DNA from: Actinacidiphila acididurans
GTDB lineage: Bacteria; Actinomycetota; Actinomycetes; Streptomycetales; Streptomycetaceae
NCBI RefSeq assembly: GCF_016918855.1
Contig: NZ_JADKYB010000010.1
Span: 268,375 to 332,374 of the forward strand
Length of the DNA: 64,000 nucleotides
Reading direction: 5' to 3'
The position numbers were made by a program, and so were the translations under genes. A model generated the notes under the pieces. The model was not told where the DNA came from. It saw only the letters and a program-made list of their open reading frames with translations, and did no database searches. Positions 26,201 to 54,708 of this stretch are shown here, in pieces (within the stretch, counting starts at the first letter, position 1; each line of letters opens with the position of its first letter).

Positions 26201-28887
26201 GTCGGGACGGGCCGCAGCCAGTACGGCTGGCGCTGGAAGGCGTACGTCGGCAGGCTGACGGGTTCGGTGTCGGCCGGGAACCGCCAGTCGACCGGGACAC
26301 CGTGGACGTGCAGGCGGCCGAGCGAGGTGAGGAAGTCGTCCTGGTCGCGCCGGAGCGTGCCGGTGACGAGGAGGTCGGAGCCGTGGTGGTGGCCGGTCTC
26401 CTCGACGGCGGAGACCAGGACCGGGTGCGGGCTGACCTCGACGAAGACGGTGTGGCCGTGGTCGAGCAGCGCACGGGTGGTCGCGTCGAACAGCACGGGC
26501 TCGCGGAGGTTGCGGTACCAGTAGCCGGCGTCGAGGGCGGAGGTGTCGATCTCCTCGCCGGTCACCGTGGAGTACAAGGGGACGTCGGCGGTCCTCGGCT
26601 CGATTCCGGCGAGGTCGGTGAGCAGTTGCTCGCGGATCGCCTCGACCTGCGCCGAGTGGGCGGCGTAGTTGACGGGCAGGCGGCGGGCGCGAATGCCGTC
26701 GGCCTCGCAGGCGGCCAGCAACTCGTCCAGCGCGTCCAGATCACCCGACACCACCACGCTGTCCGCCGAGTTGACCACCGCCACCGTCAGCCGGCCGTCC
26801 CAACGGGCCACCAACTCGGCGGCCTGCTCATGCCCGAGCCCGACCGACACCATCCCGCCCTGGTCGGCCAGCACCGCCAGCGCCCTGCTGCGTAACGCCA
26901 CCACCTTGGCGGCGTCCTCCAGGGACAGCGCTCCGGCCACGTACGCCGCCGCGATCTCGCCCTGCGAATGCCCGACAACGGCATCGGGTTCCACACTATG
27001 AGCCCGCCACAGCTCCGCCAGCGCCACCATCACCGCGAACAGGGCGGGCTGCACGACATCGACGCGCTCCAGCGAGCCGCCGCCGGTCAGCACCTCCACC
27101 AACGACCAGTCCGTGTACGGCGCCAACGCCGCATCACAGGCGTCGATCGCCTCCCGGAACACCGGCTCCGAGACATACAAACCCCGCCCCATCCCCACCC
27201 ACTGCGCACCCTGCCCCGGAAACACGAACACCGACCGACCCACCGAACCGGCCACACCCGTCACCAGACCCGGCGCCGACCGGCCCTCCGCCAAGGCCTC
27301 CAACGCCTCCACACCACTCAGCACCGCGCGGTGATCGAAACGCGACCGCCCCGCCAAGGCCCGGCCCACCGCGACCGCGCCAACCCCCGGGTGCCCGGCC
27401 AGGAACCCCGCGAGCCGACGCGCCTGCTCCCGTAGCGCCGCATCCGACTTCCCCGACAGCACCCACGGCACCACCCCACCCGCAGCCCCGGCCGCGGACC
27501 CCGCCGAAACCCCGACCGGCTCCTCAGCAGGCGCCTCGATCACCACATGCGCGTTGGTGCCGCTGATGCCGAACGCCGACACGGCCGCGCGACGCGAACG
27601 CCCCGTCTCCGGCCACGGCCTGGCCTCGGTGAGCAGTGAGACCTGGCCCGCCGACCAGTCGACGTGCGAGGACGGCGAGTCCACGTGGAGGGTCCGCGGC
27701 AACTGCCCGTGCCGCATCGCCATCACCATCTTGATCACACCCGCCACACCGGCGGCGGCCTGGGTGTGACCGATGTTCGACTTCACCGACCCCAGCCACA
27801 ACGGCTCCCCCCGCCCCTGACCGTAGGTCGCCAACAGCGCCTGGGCCTCGATGGGGTCGCCGAGGGTGGTCCCGGTGCCGTGGGCCTCCACCGCGTCCAC
27901 GTCCGCTGTCGACAGCCCGGCGTTCGCCAACGCCTGCCGGATGACGCGTTCCTGGGACGGACCGTTCGGCGCCGCGAGCCCGTTCGACGCGCCGTCCTGG
28001 TTCACCGCCGAACCCCGCACCACCGCCAGCACGCGGTGGCCGTTACGGCGGGCGTCCGACAACCGCTCCAGCAGCACCAGACCCGCGCCCTCACCCCAGG
28101 ACGTACCATCAGCCGCCTCGGCGAACGCCTTCACCCGGCCGTCAACCGCCAGCCCCCGCTGCCGCGAGAACTCCACGAACCCCGCCGGCGTCGCCATCAC
28201 CGTCACACCACCGGCCAACGCCAACGAGCACTCCCCCGCCCGCAACGCCTGCGCCGCCAGATGGATCGCCACCAGCGACGACGAACACGCCGTGTCCACC
28301 GACACCGCCGGACCCTCAAGACCCAGCAGATAGGAGACCCGGCCGGACGTGGCGCTGGTGGCTGTTCCGGTGGCGAGGAAACCTTCGAGGTCCGGCGGCG
28401 GCTGGTTGCCGTAGCCGGAGGACCACAGGCCGGTGAACACGGCTGTGCGGCTGCCGCCGAGTGTGGTCGGGTCGATGCCGGCGTACTCGAAGGTCTCCCA
28501 CGCGGTCTCCAGCAGCACCCGCTGCTGGGGGTCCATCGCCAGCGCCTCGCGCGGCGAGATGCCGAAGAACCCGGCGTCGAAGCCCGCGCCGTCGGCGAGG
28601 AAGCCGCCCGATCGGCTGTAGGTGGTGCCCGGCCGGTCCGGGTCGGGGTCGTAGACGACGTCCCAGCCACGGTCCGGCGGGAATTCGGTGATCGCGTCGG
28701 CGCCGTCCGAGACGAGCCGCCACAGGCCGTCCGGGGACTCCACTCCGCCCGGGTAGCGGCAGCCCATGCCGATGATCGCGATCGGCTCGCGCGCGGCCTC
28801 CTCCATGTCGGCGAGGCGCTTGCTGAGCACTCCCAGGTCGGCCGTGGCGCGCTTGAGGTAAGTGCGGAGCTTCTCTTCGTCGGACAT
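11467..28887 (-). CDS. Modular type I PKS, modules 5-7 plus thioesterase (PKS2)
   Basis: 5806 residues. Residues 1-32 form an N-terminal coiled-coil docking helix (MSDEEKLRTYLKRATADLG...) that should pair with the tail of PKS1. Then follow module 5 (KS-AT-DH-ER-KR-ACP), module 6 (same layout) and module 7 (KS-AT-DH-KR-ACP-TE). Every KS has the CSSS active site. The ATs of modules 5 and 6 look methylmalonyl-specific (GHSQG with YAAH) and that of module 7 malonyl-specific (GHSVG with HAFH). The ATG (28885-28887) lies 2 nt past the PKS1 stop, and its GAGGAG ribosome site lies within the last PKS1 codons, so translation is coupled. The last four bases overlap the next gene. The enzyme is cytoplasmic and completes and releases the chain started on PKS1. 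Confidence 0.97.
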   Translation of the reverse strand: MSDEEKLRTYLKRATADLGVLSKRLADMEEAAREPIAIIGMGCRYPGGVESPDGLWRLVSDGADAITEFPPDRGWDVVYDPDPDRPGTTYSRSGGFLADGAGFDAGFFGISPREALAMDPQQRVLLETAWETFEYAGIDPTTLGGSRTAVFTGLWSSGYGNQPPPDLEGFLATGTATSATSGRVSYLLGLEGPAVSVDTACSSSLVAIHLAAQALRAGECSLALAGGVTVMATPAGFVEFSRQRGLAVDGRVKAFAEAADGTSWGEGAGLVLLERLSDARRNGHRVLAVVRGSAVNQDGASNGLAAPNGPSQERVIRQALANAGLSTADVDAVEAHGTGTTLGDPIEAQALLATYGQGRGEPLWLGSVKSNIGHTQAAAGVAGVIKMVMAMRHGQLPRTLHVDSPSSHVDWSAGQVSLLTEARPWPETGRSRRAAVSAFGISGTNAHVVIEAPAEEPVGVSAGSAAGAAGGVVPWVLSGKSDAALREQARRLAGFLAGHPGVGAVAVGRALAGRSRFDHRAVLSGVEALEALAEGRSAPGLVTGVAGSVGRSVFVFPGQGAQWVGMGRGLYVSEPVFREAIDACDAALAPYTDWSLVEVLTGGGSLERVDVVQPALFAVMVALAELWRAHSVEPDAVVGHSQGEIAAAYVAGALSLEDAAKVVALRSRALAVLADQGGMVSVGLGHEQAAELVARWDGRLTVAVVNSADSVVVSGDLDALDELLAACEADGIRARRLPVNYAAHSAQVEAIREQLLTDLAGIEPRTADVPLYSTVTGEEIDTSALDAGYWYRNLREPVLFDATTRALLDHGHTVFVEVSPHPVLVSAVEETGHHHGSDLLVTGTLRRDQDDFLTSLGRLHVHGVPVDWRFPADTEPVSLPTYAFQRQPYWLRPVPTASGDHPLLSTFVELPDGAVLSGRISLATHPWLADHAVRGSVLLPGTAFAEMAAYAAGRLGHAVEELVLETPIVLDDTPVHLQVVVGPEDDGRRPLTVYSRDGDEWVRHATGTLGEEPALSAWDWPPAGETLDVDGLYDSLSVLGYEYGPAFQGVTAARRVGDTVYAEVELPAEEPFALHPALLDAALHPMAFLTDRTGLPFAFTGVAIRPTGGRTLRVRLSATGPDTYTVAVADPEGTPVAVITSLTVRDATAVPDSLYALDWVPLEAPLEPAAMGGDPADLVVYEVPGPEPEADPVEAAYESARSVLAVIRDHLAGERTRLAVVTRNAVAAAPGDVVGLHHSMVWGLVRGARAEHPDRFVLVDADPTWDPALIAGTDEPELAVRQGALRVPRLVRVGASLTPPDGTWRLEDTGTGSIDDLALVPRPELMEPLGPGQVRIAMRAAGLNFRDVLIALGVYPGEALMGGEGAGVVLETGPDTRFRPGDRVMGLVPGAFGPVTVADQRLLVRMPDDWSFARAASVPVVFLTAWYGLCDLGDLKAGDRVLIHAGTGGVGMAAIQLARRLGAEVFATAGPAKWHILRALGLDEDHIASSRTLEFEQKFPLMDVVLDSLSGEFVDASLRLLGPGGRFVEMGKTDIRDAADHPDIVYRAFDIADAGPERLGEILHTVVRAFTDGEFAPLPIDVRGVRDAVDVFRYMSQAAHIGKIVLTVPADLGPAGTVLITGGTGTLGGHVARHLVAERGVRHLLLVSRSGGGAALREELAGLGAEVTVAACDVADRDALAGVLASIPAEHPLTAVVHAAGVLDDGVVESLTPERLAAVWEPKARAAWHLHELTRGQDLTAFVLFSSAAGTLGSPGQANYAAANTFLDALAVHRRALGLPATSLAWGYWAEPSGMTGHLTGADQDRLTRAGVVPLATDHALSLFDAALAADRAVLAPVRLDLSVMAGAPAVPAALKGLVSRKAARRPARHGAIADRLRSLPEAERLRAALDLVTANTAAVLGHREPGAVRDRQPFKDLGFDSLTSVELRNRLNTATGLRLPATVTFDHPTPRQLAEHLLSAILDGGVVSVVSSSVSVGGVGGGPDPVVIVGMGCRLPGGVGSPEELWGLVSGGVDAMGEFPSDRGWDVEGLFHPDADHPGTSYTRSGGFLADAAGFDADFFGISPREALAMDPQQRVLLETAWETFEYAGIDPTSLRGSQTGVFTGIWSSGYGDQAPADAEGYLGTGAATSVTSGRIAYLLGLEGAAVSLDTACSSSLVAIHLAAQALRSGECSLALAGGVTVMATPLGFTEFSRQRGLAPDGRCKPFSSTADGTAWGEGAGLVLLERLSDARRNGHWVLAVVRGSAINQDGTSNGLGAPNGPSQERVIRQALANAGLSTADVDAVEAHGTGTTLGDPIEAQALLATYGQGRGEPLWLGSVKSNIGHTQAAAGVAGVIKMVMAMRHGELPPTLHVQEPTPYVEWDTGDIRLLTEARPWPETGRPRRAGVSAFGISGTNAHVVIEAAVEQPAGDSAGSAAGSAGGVVPWVLSARSEVALREQARRLRAFTAVHPEVSPAAVGGALAARALFEHRAVVVGTGEALDALAEGGTAPGLVTGIAGPVGRSVFVFPGQGAQWVGMGGELYVSEPVFREAIDACDAALAPYTDWSLVEVLAGGGSLERVDVVQPALFAVMVALAELWRAHGVEPDAVVGHSQGEIAAAYVAGALSLDDAARVVALRSKALVALADQGGMVSVGLGDERAADLVVRWDGRLTVAVVNAPGSVVVSGDLDALDELLAACEADGIRARRLPVNYAAHSAQVEAIREQLLTDLAGIQPRTADVPFYSTVTAQPVDTAGLDADYWYRNLREPVLFDQTTRLLLAAGGDPVFVEISPHPVLTPALEEHEAGMVTGTLRRDHGTPAEFLAAAARLFVAGVPVRWPFPEREPVALPTYPFQRTRFWLAGGAGDVSAAGLDSVDHPLLGAAVEVGEQRVLTGRLSLATHPWLADHSVLGTVLLPATAFVELVVHAAGSAVEELVLEAPLVLPADGAVDVQVVVGEPDEAGRRTVDVRSRTDGWVRHATGTVSGKPVVGQELAQWPPAGAEPVTGLYDTLAAAGYEYGPAFQAVQAVWRRGGEVFAEVTVPDAARFSVHPALLDAALQPLALLAGTEGDVRLPFSLGGIAVHRTGVTSARVRLTTVRPGTYAVHLADRSGEPVATVEALTTRPMAERGPLYALDWVPLTPAEGALGDAVVSPGSLAEALAAVQDFLAGPGERLVVCTRGAVAVVPGDRVSDPEASAVWGLVRSAQSEHPGRFVLVDADELPDGLSVGDEDQVAVRRGAVYVPRLVRSAPEAFDGRLTQPGTGSLDDLAFLPYEQAPLGPREVRVAVRAAGLNFRDVLIALGVYPDPALLGSEGAGVVTEVGAEVTALRPGDRVAGLLPGAFGRVAVADHRVLVRIPDEWTFTQAATVPIAFMTAWYGLRDLGCLKAGDRVLIHAGAGGVGMAAVQLARHWGADVHATAGPGKWDALRALGLADDHIASSRTLEFADRFGPFDVVLNSLSGEFLDATLRLLAPGGRFVEMGKADIRPGVLAFDLADAGPERLGEILAEAVRLLTAGELRLPPLTTWDVRRARDAFRYMSQAAHIGKIVLTVPADLDPAGTVLITGGTGTLGGHVARHLVAERGVRHLLLVSRRGGGAALREELAGLGAEVTVAACDVADRDALAGVLDAIPAEHPLTAVVHAAGALDDALVESLTPERLAAVWEPKARAAWHLHQLTRERDLTAFVLFSSAAGVLGAPGQANYAAANAYLDGLAAYRRGLGLPGVSLAWGQWAEASGLTGQLSEADRERLARAGLPPMATDHGLGLFDAGLDTAEPAVVAAKLNVSALGDRPVLRALARARKPVRTTGLAGELGSLPEARQREILLDLVSTHASAVLGRSDEIGGDLAFKDLGFDSLTGVELRNRLSTAVGTRLSATMVFDHPTPARLAEYLREVVLGQERRTVAPVPAAVVVSGDPVVVVGLGARYPGGVGSAEGLWDVVSGGVDAVGEFPPDRGWDVSRIFDPAGSPGTSYTRSGGFLADAAGFDAAFFGISPREALAMDPQQRVLLETVWETFEDAGIDPTSLRGSQTGVFTGIWASGYAGGVDQISRDADGYVATGTATSVTSGRVSYLLGLEGPAVSVDTACSSSLVAIHLAAQALRSGECSLALAGGVTVMATPAAFIDFSRQRGLAPDGRVKAFAEGADGTGWGEGAGLVLLERLSDARRNGHRVLAVVRGSAVNQDGASNGLTAPNGPSQERVIRQALANAGLEPSEVDAVEAHGTGTTLGDPIEAQALLATYGRDRDEPLWLGSVKSNIGHTQAAAGAAGVIKMVMAMRHGELPPTLHVDAPTSHVDWESGNVRLLTEARPWPETGRPRRAGVSAFGISGTNAHVILEAPAPDPAGLSSPESPAAPDPASTTAVPVPWLLSAKSEQALRAQARRLQAYAAKAPDADGIGAALAARTRFSHRAMVTGPEALAALVRGEAHPGLVTGEARDSGRSAFVFSGQGGQWVGMGRGLYEVFPVFARVLDEVCGLLGLPVEVLFEDREGVLDQTVFTQAGVFALEVALFRLVEWWGVRPDFVVGHSVGEVAAAHVAGVLGLEDACVLVGARGRLMQGLAGGGAMVSVQASVEEVAGSLVPGAEVAAVNGVESVVVSGDEAAVLAVGEVWRSRGRRVARLAVSHAFHSARMDPVLEELRQVAAGLSFGVPVIPVVSTVTGQPVDMADPGYWARQVREPVRFADAMQWLEGQGVSGFVEVGPHPVLVGNGLMRRGGDSPERLLSGLGRLWADGAVRWTPPAITTAGKVGARVPSYPFQHQHYWLHPTSPSEGLDTPDHALLRSLVKLPDGQGVVLTGKLSASVHPWLAEHTVLGSTLLPAMAFVDMAVHAGEHTASPVLSELVLEAPLVLSERDGVHVQVTVGAPDDTGRRPVTVHSRTSAEPDEWTRHATGVLSPPADGATRADRAAVPGPDDSEGVPIDIGSLYDRLADAGYDYGPTFQGLTGIRRHGGDLHAEVSFPADPAALTGYRLHPALLDAAIQPLTLLAGLAAEDSGVGGSAARLPFSFSGVSVTGSAGTVRVVLHPTGPDTCAVRITDAAGTPVASIDEIVLRPVEAAGPGAGRRPSTLFAVDWTPMAASDGPDTETVRHEVAGEGEPVAAAHAVTRELLRTVREFLATDTPARLVVLTGDDLASAAARGFLRSAHSENPGRILTVRHDGTAASRRAIPAAVRAAVSDGEPEIRLRDGTALVPRLVRAAPSAPSAPAGPLDGAPLDGTVLITGGTGTLGVLVARHLVARHGARHVVLAGRRGVEPPGLRQELGAALTVVACDAGDRGALRDLVASIPDLRVVVHAAAIVDDAVVGSMTPEQIDTVLRSKADAAWHLHEATEHLDLRAFVLFSSASGVFGAPGQANYAAANAFLDALAEHRHARGLPATSLAWGQWAESSGITGNLTEADHRRLARTGMLPLATEQALDLFDTALAGGRPALVPVRLDLAAIDTPPALLRGLARPRRAQAPVAGPGDLQARLDALPEPEQRALLLDLVVTHSASILGMAPGGIDDPRQLFRDHGVDSLTAIELRNRLNAATGLQLPATLVFDFPTPEQLVNHLYGQLCSPENRVAGPMERLLRKAVDVGRAQDGLDLLATASRLSPATDAPKAEAVALATGFLQPSLVCLPSALASSGIEEYGRFAAALEAARDVTAVTLPGFAGDPLPADADVLVQALAEAVSAIAAPVLVGRSVGAWLALATAGELERRGARPSAVVLIDGYPDDLPGVLTGMLDAGHQVQPVDDDRLVAMGRYLDLAGAPEPVTAPVLLVSTGKRSWPRLSTTAQEVLTVSGDHFTVLEEHSAATALAISTWLLDFSGYGAGLSALRGKDDA
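14638..15623. repeat. Malonyl-AT repeat, copy in module 7
   Basis: About 986 bp covering the malonyl-specific AT and the post-AT linker. It is almost identical to 31347-32332 at a constant offset of 16709 bp, and I checked the first 174 bp as identical base for base. Both ends stop abruptly against dissimilar flanks, as expected for gene conversion or module recombination. Confidence 0.85.
18010..18336. repeat. ER-KR boundary repeat, copy in module 6
   Basis: About 327 bp spanning the end of ER and the first half of KR, nearly identical to 23788-24114 (module 5) at a constant offset of 5778 bp. Confidence 0.8.
21422..21599. repeat. KS-AT linker repeat, copy in module 6
   Basis: About 178 bp in the linker between KS and AT, matching 42991-43168 (module 2 of the other PKS protein) at a constant offset of 21569 bp with no mismatch seen. 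This shows exchange between the two PKS genes. Confidence 0.75.
22941..28887 (-). other. PKS2 module 5 with docking helix: KS-AT(mmal)-DH-ER-KR-ACP
   Basis: Approximate residues 1-1984. After the docking coiled coil, the KS begins at PIAIIGMGCRYPGG. The AT has GHSQGEIAAAYVAGALSL with NYAAH (methylmalonyl). The DH has DHAVRGSVLLP and HPALLDAALHP. The ER has NFRDVLIALGVYPGE and HAGTGGVGMAAIQLA. The KR has HAAGVLDD (B-type) and FSSAAG/YAAAN. The ACP has LGFDSLTS. All domains look active, giving a methylene at C7 and a methyl at C6. Confidence 0.9.
23788..24114. repeat. ER-KR boundary repeat, copy in module 5
   Basis: Partner of 18010-18336. Only a few scattered substitutions were seen, for example GCGTCC versus GAGGCC near the start of the block. 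Confidence 0.8.
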
Positions 28888-28889
28888 CG

Positions 28890-51749
<22,860 letters not shown>

Positions 51750-52178
51750 ATCGACACCTCATGAGCCGGGGAATGAAGGAAGGCGGGGTGTTTCCGTAGC
51801 AGTCCCGACGGTGCGGCTCCGGCCGCGCGAGTGGCCGGATTATCGAGCGCGCGGGCAGCCCGGCGACGCGGTCGTATCCGAACCGGACTCGATCGCGCTA
51901 CGGGCGCCTGGATCAGTGGAGCGGTCCTCGAAAGCGACAGCGTTGGCGATCTTTGAGGAAGATGCGCTGGTGAGCTGCGCGTAGGGGCCGAGGCGATGAT
52001 CGGCCCGCCGCGCAGACGAGCATGCCAGCAGCCTCACGCCATCGCCATAGGCCAGACCAAGGCTGTCTCAAACGAAGCACATCACAACGTCACATGCCTG
52101 CATGACAAAGGCACCGTGGCGAAATCCGTCCCGTGCCCCATGAAAGGCGTCGTTTCTTACCGCCGGCCCGTCGCAGTG

Positions 52179-52244
52179 TCCGCCGGCGGATCTGCTGACG
52201 CATCTGCCGGTAAACCTGCCGGTGCGGTCACGGACGTTCGTCCG
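52179..52244. promoter_or_regulatory. Cluster of palindromes and 12-bp tandem repeats
   Basis: In order: a perfect 12-bp palindrome TCCGCCGGCGGA (52179-52190); three imperfect 12-bp tandem units, ATCTGCTGACGC (52190-52201), ATCTGCCGGTAA (52202-52213) and ACCTGCCGGTGC (52214-52225); then CGGACG-TT-CGTCCG (52231-52244). Direct repeats at helical spacing upstream of a promoter recall activator sites of antibiotic regulators, although SARP repeats are usually spaced 11 bp. The function is inferred only from position and pattern. Confidence 0.4.
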
Positions 52245-52284
52245 CGCCTGCACCGCCGCGACCGGGCCGGGTTCATGGGCACCG

Positions 52285-52314
52285 TCGACGCCGCCAGTGA
52301 CATCGCCCTAGAAT
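52285..52314 (+). promoter_or_regulatory. Candidate promoter of the free-standing P450
   Basis: TCGACG (52285-52290) and TAGAAT (52309-52314) are separated by 18 bp. They closely match the Streptomyces vegetative consensus TTGACR / TAgRRT. Transcription would start near 52320, giving a leader of about 110 nt. Confidence 0.4.
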
Positions 52315-52431
52315 CCCCACTCGCACTCGCGCAAAGAACGTCCTCGACCGTCATCCGGCCACCCGGGACGACTTCCGCACGGCGATCACCACCCGTGCCC
52401 GCCCCTGGTGCCATCCAGTCAGGAGGCAGCG

Positions 52432-53601
52432 ATGCGAGCCACGTTCCCCCTCACCACACCACACCACCTCGACAACGAGCCCGAGGCCGAGGCTCTGCTC
52501 GCGCAGGCTCCGGTCGTCCTCGCGGCGATGGGTCCGACAGACGTCTGGCTCGCCCTTTCCTACAAGGCGGTGCGCCAGGTCCTGAGCGACAGCCGGTTCA
52601 GCCGGGAGGCGGCCACACTTCCGGGCAGCCCGCTGAAACTGTCCGTCGCCGCCGACCCGTTACTGGTCTCCAGCCTGGACGGCGAGCGCCACGGCCGCCT
52701 GCGCAAGCTGATGTCGCAGGCGTTCAGCCCACGCATGGTCGATCAGCTCGAGCCACGCGTGCAGTCCATCGTGGATTCCCTGCTCGACTCCCTCGATCCC
52801 ACCGCGGATCTTGTGGCAGGTCTCTGCGCTCCGCTGCCGTTGATGGTCATCTGCGAGCTGCTCGGCGTGCCCTACTCCGAGGCGGAGGCCATCCGCAGGT
52901 GGACCAGGCGGCTGTTCGTCACGAACATCACTCCGGACGAACTGCGGGCGGCGCAGGGCGAGATGCAGGACTGGCTCGCCGATCTGGTGCGTGAGAAGCG
53001 GGCGAATCCCGACAACGGGTTGATCTCGGCGCTGGCCGCCGCCAACGACGAGGGCGACCACCTCACCGAACCCGAGCTGCTGGCCAACCTCGAGGGCCTG
53101 CTGATCGCCGGCCACGAGACGACGGTCAACCAGTTGGGCAACTCGTTGCTGACCCTGCTGCGCCACCCGGACCAACTCGCGCTGCTGCGGTCGTCACCGG
53201 ACCTGATCGGACCGGCGGTCGACGAGCTACTGCGCTACAGCAGGCTTTTCACCTCGGCCGAGGTCCGCGTCACGACCGAGCCCGTCGAACTGGACGGCAT
53301 CGAACTGGGAGCCGGCGAACCGGTCCTGCCGGTCATCGTCGCGGCCAACCGCGACCCCGGTGTGTACCCGGATCCCGGCCGCTTCGACATCACGCGCGAA
53401 GGACCGGCAGCCCACCTCGCCTTCGGGCACGGCCCGCACTTCTGCCTCGGCGCGATATTGGCCCGCCGGGAGATGCGGGTGGCGATCGGGTCCGTGGTGA
53501 AACGCTATCCGGACCTGCGCCTCGCCGTTGACGAGTCCGAACTCACCTACGTCCCGGAACTCGTCTTCCGCGGCCTCCAGGCGCTGCCGGTCACCTGGTG
53601 A
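52432..53601 (+). CDS. Cytochrome P450 (bacterial class I)
   Basis: 389 residues from the ATG at 52432, chosen because AGGAGG sits 6 nt upstream (52421-52426); an upstream GTG at 52408 lacks a site. It has the I-helix AGHETT near 218-223, an E-x-x-R motif (ELLR) near 260, and the heme loop FGHGPHFCLG with the ligand Cys near 340. It lacks a membrane anchor, like other soluble actinobacterial tailoring P450s of the CYP105/CYP107 type. It is divergent from PKS1 and shares its control region, so it probably oxidises the polyketide. The predicted scaffold leaves several unactivated carbons for two P450s to hydroxylate or epoxidise. No ferredoxin or reductase gene is adjacent. Confidence 0.9.
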   Translation: MRATFPLTTPHHLDNEPEAEALLAQAPVVLAAMGPTDVWLALSYKAVRQVLSDSRFSREAATLPGSPLKLSVAADPLLVSSLDGERHGRLRKLMSQAFSPRMVDQLEPRVQSIVDSLLDSLDPTADLVAGLCAPLPLMVICELLGVPYSEAEAIRRWTRRLFVTNITPDELRAAQGEMQDWLADLVREKRANPDNGLISALAAANDEGDHLTEPELLANLEGLLIAGHETTVNQLGNSLLTLLRHPDQLALLRSSPDLIGPAVDELLRYSRLFTSAEVRVTTEPVELDGIELGAGEPVLPVIVAANRDPGVYPDPGRFDITREGPAAHLAFGHGPHFCLGAILARREMRVAIGSVVKRYPDLRLAVDESELTYVPELVFRGLQALPVTW

Positions 53602-53639
53602 TCCGTGGTCTCTGAAACCAGCAGTCTTCCGGCTCGGGA

Positions 53640-53745
53640 GTGATTGACGGCTCACACCGCGATTCGGACGGTGACCGAGTCGCGGTGGTCGGGATGTCCC
53701 GCAGGCTTCCCATGCGCCGAATCCAGCGACCTTCAGACGGCATGA
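53640..53745 (+). pseudogene. Frameshifted remnant of a PKS ketosynthase start
   Basis: The frame from 53640 gives RDSDGDRVAVVGMSRRLP, and after a one-base shift near 53711 the text continues HAPNPATFRR. Joined, this matches the start of PKS1 (MDSAADRVAVIGMSGRLP then KAPDPEAFWRLL), including similar DNA (GATTCGG-CGxTGA-CGxGTCGC). After about 35 residues the resemblance ends. The fragment lies in inverted orientation to PKS1, beyond the P450, so it is a dead end of a duplicated or deleted PKS gene. It is not the true N-terminus of the hydrolase, whose own start lies further down. Confidence 0.65.
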
Positions 53746-53843
53746 CTCCGGTGGGTGTGCACCAAAGCCCAGCGGGTCTGTCGGTCCAGGACATACCCTG
53801 CACTGGTCCGGCAATCGCACGGGCAGCGAAGGGTGGGGAAGCG

Positions 53844-54701
53844 TTGCGGGTCCTGTGCGTACACGGAATGGCGCAGCAGTTGCGCGGCAAGGAGGATCTG
53901 CTCGCCGAGTGGCTCCCGGCCCTCAGGGACGGACTGGACCGCGCGGGTGTCGCGGGGCTGCTCGCGGACGGCGATGTCGGAATGGCTTTCTACGGCGACC
54001 TCTTTCGCCCGCCCGGGGAAGTCCTGGCGGTCGGAGAGAGGGTTTACCGCGCCGGTGACGTGGCCGAGGGTTTCGAGAGCGAACTCCTTGCGGCCTGGTG
54101 GGCGGCCGCCGCCGAGACCGATCCGTCCGTGGTCGCCCCCGGAGCCGACACTCTGGTCCGGACCCCGCGTACGGCCCAGACCGCGCTGCGCGCCCTGAGC
54201 GCCTCACCCTTCATGGCCGGGCTGGCCCTGCGGACCATGGTCGGCGACCTGAAACAGGTCAGCGGCTACCTGCTGGATCCTGTCACCCGTCTCAAGACAC
54301 GCCGACGCGTCTCGGAACTGCTGACCGGGGAGGTCGAGGTCGTGGTGGCGCATTCGCTGGGTTCCGTGGTGGCCTACGAGGCCCTGTGCGCCGTCCGGCT
54401 GCGTCATCGCGTGCGCGCCTTCGTCACGGTGGGATCGCCCCTGGGGATCCGGAACCTCATCTTCGACCGGCTGCGCCCCTCCCCCGGCGCGGACGGCATC
54501 GGCGCCTGGCCGGGGGACGACAACCTCATCTGGACAAACCTGGCCGACGCCGCCGATGTCGTCGCGCTGGAGAAGGACCTGGGTCCGCGGTTCGGGCGGG
54601 TCCGCAACATCCGCACCCACAACGGTGCGCACGCCCACGACATCCGGCCGTACCTGACGGAGCGTCGGACGGGCGAGGCCATCGCGGCCGGCTTGCGGTG
54701 A
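53844..54701 (+). CDS. Alpha/beta-hydrolase paired with caspase-STAND gene
   Basis: 285 residues from a TTG at 53844 with GGTGGGG just upstream. This start is preferred because the family begins with the strand RVLCVHGM, while sequence further upstream is a KS remnant. The catalytic elbow is AHSLGS (Ser171), followed by FVTVGSPLGIRN. The Asp and His are probably in the DNLIWTNLADAADVV and NGAHAHDI segments. The fold resembles lipase/PGAP1-like esterases. There is no signal peptide, so it acts in the cytoplasm. It ends 7 bp before the caspase-STAND gene, which suggests one transcript and a functional pair. It could be a lipid- or ester-cleaving effector, or a protein activated by the partner; the substrate is unknown. 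Confidence 0.8.
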   Translation: MRVLCVHGMAQQLRGKEDLLAEWLPALRDGLDRAGVAGLLADGDVGMAFYGDLFRPPGEVLAVGERVYRAGDVAEGFESELLAAWWAAAAETDPSVVAPGADTLVRTPRTAQTALRALSASPFMAGLALRTMVGDLKQVSGYLLDPVTRLKTRRRVSELLTGEVEVVVAHSLGSVVAYEALCAVRLRHRVRAFVTVGSPLGIRNLIFDRLRPSPGADGIGAWPGDDNLIWTNLADAADVVALEKDLGPRFGRVRNIRTHNGAHAHDIRPYLTERRTGEAIAAGLR

Positions 54702-54708
54702 CCGCTTG

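Larger units (their letters stand above)
51750..52431. other. Divergent intergenic region between PKS1 and P450
   Basis: This 680-bp region has no convincing gene; short frames on both strands lack ribosome sites and family resemblance. It must hold the promoter of the whole PKS operon. On the minus strand a GATAAT hexamer (complement of 51839-51844) is a possible -10, giving a leader of about 80 nt, but no good -35 lies at the right distance. The 52179-52244 stretch and the P450 promoter are listed separately. Confidence 0.6.

Noticed and set aside
51996..52994. A plus-strand frame covering the intergenic region and the start of the P450
   Set aside because: It is out of frame with the P450, lacks family motifs and is explained by base composition.
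53640..53843. Using the GTG at 53640 as the start of the alpha/beta-hydrolase
   Set aside because: The extra 68 residues match a PKS ketosynthase start and not a hydrolase, and the TTG at 53844 has its own ribosome site.
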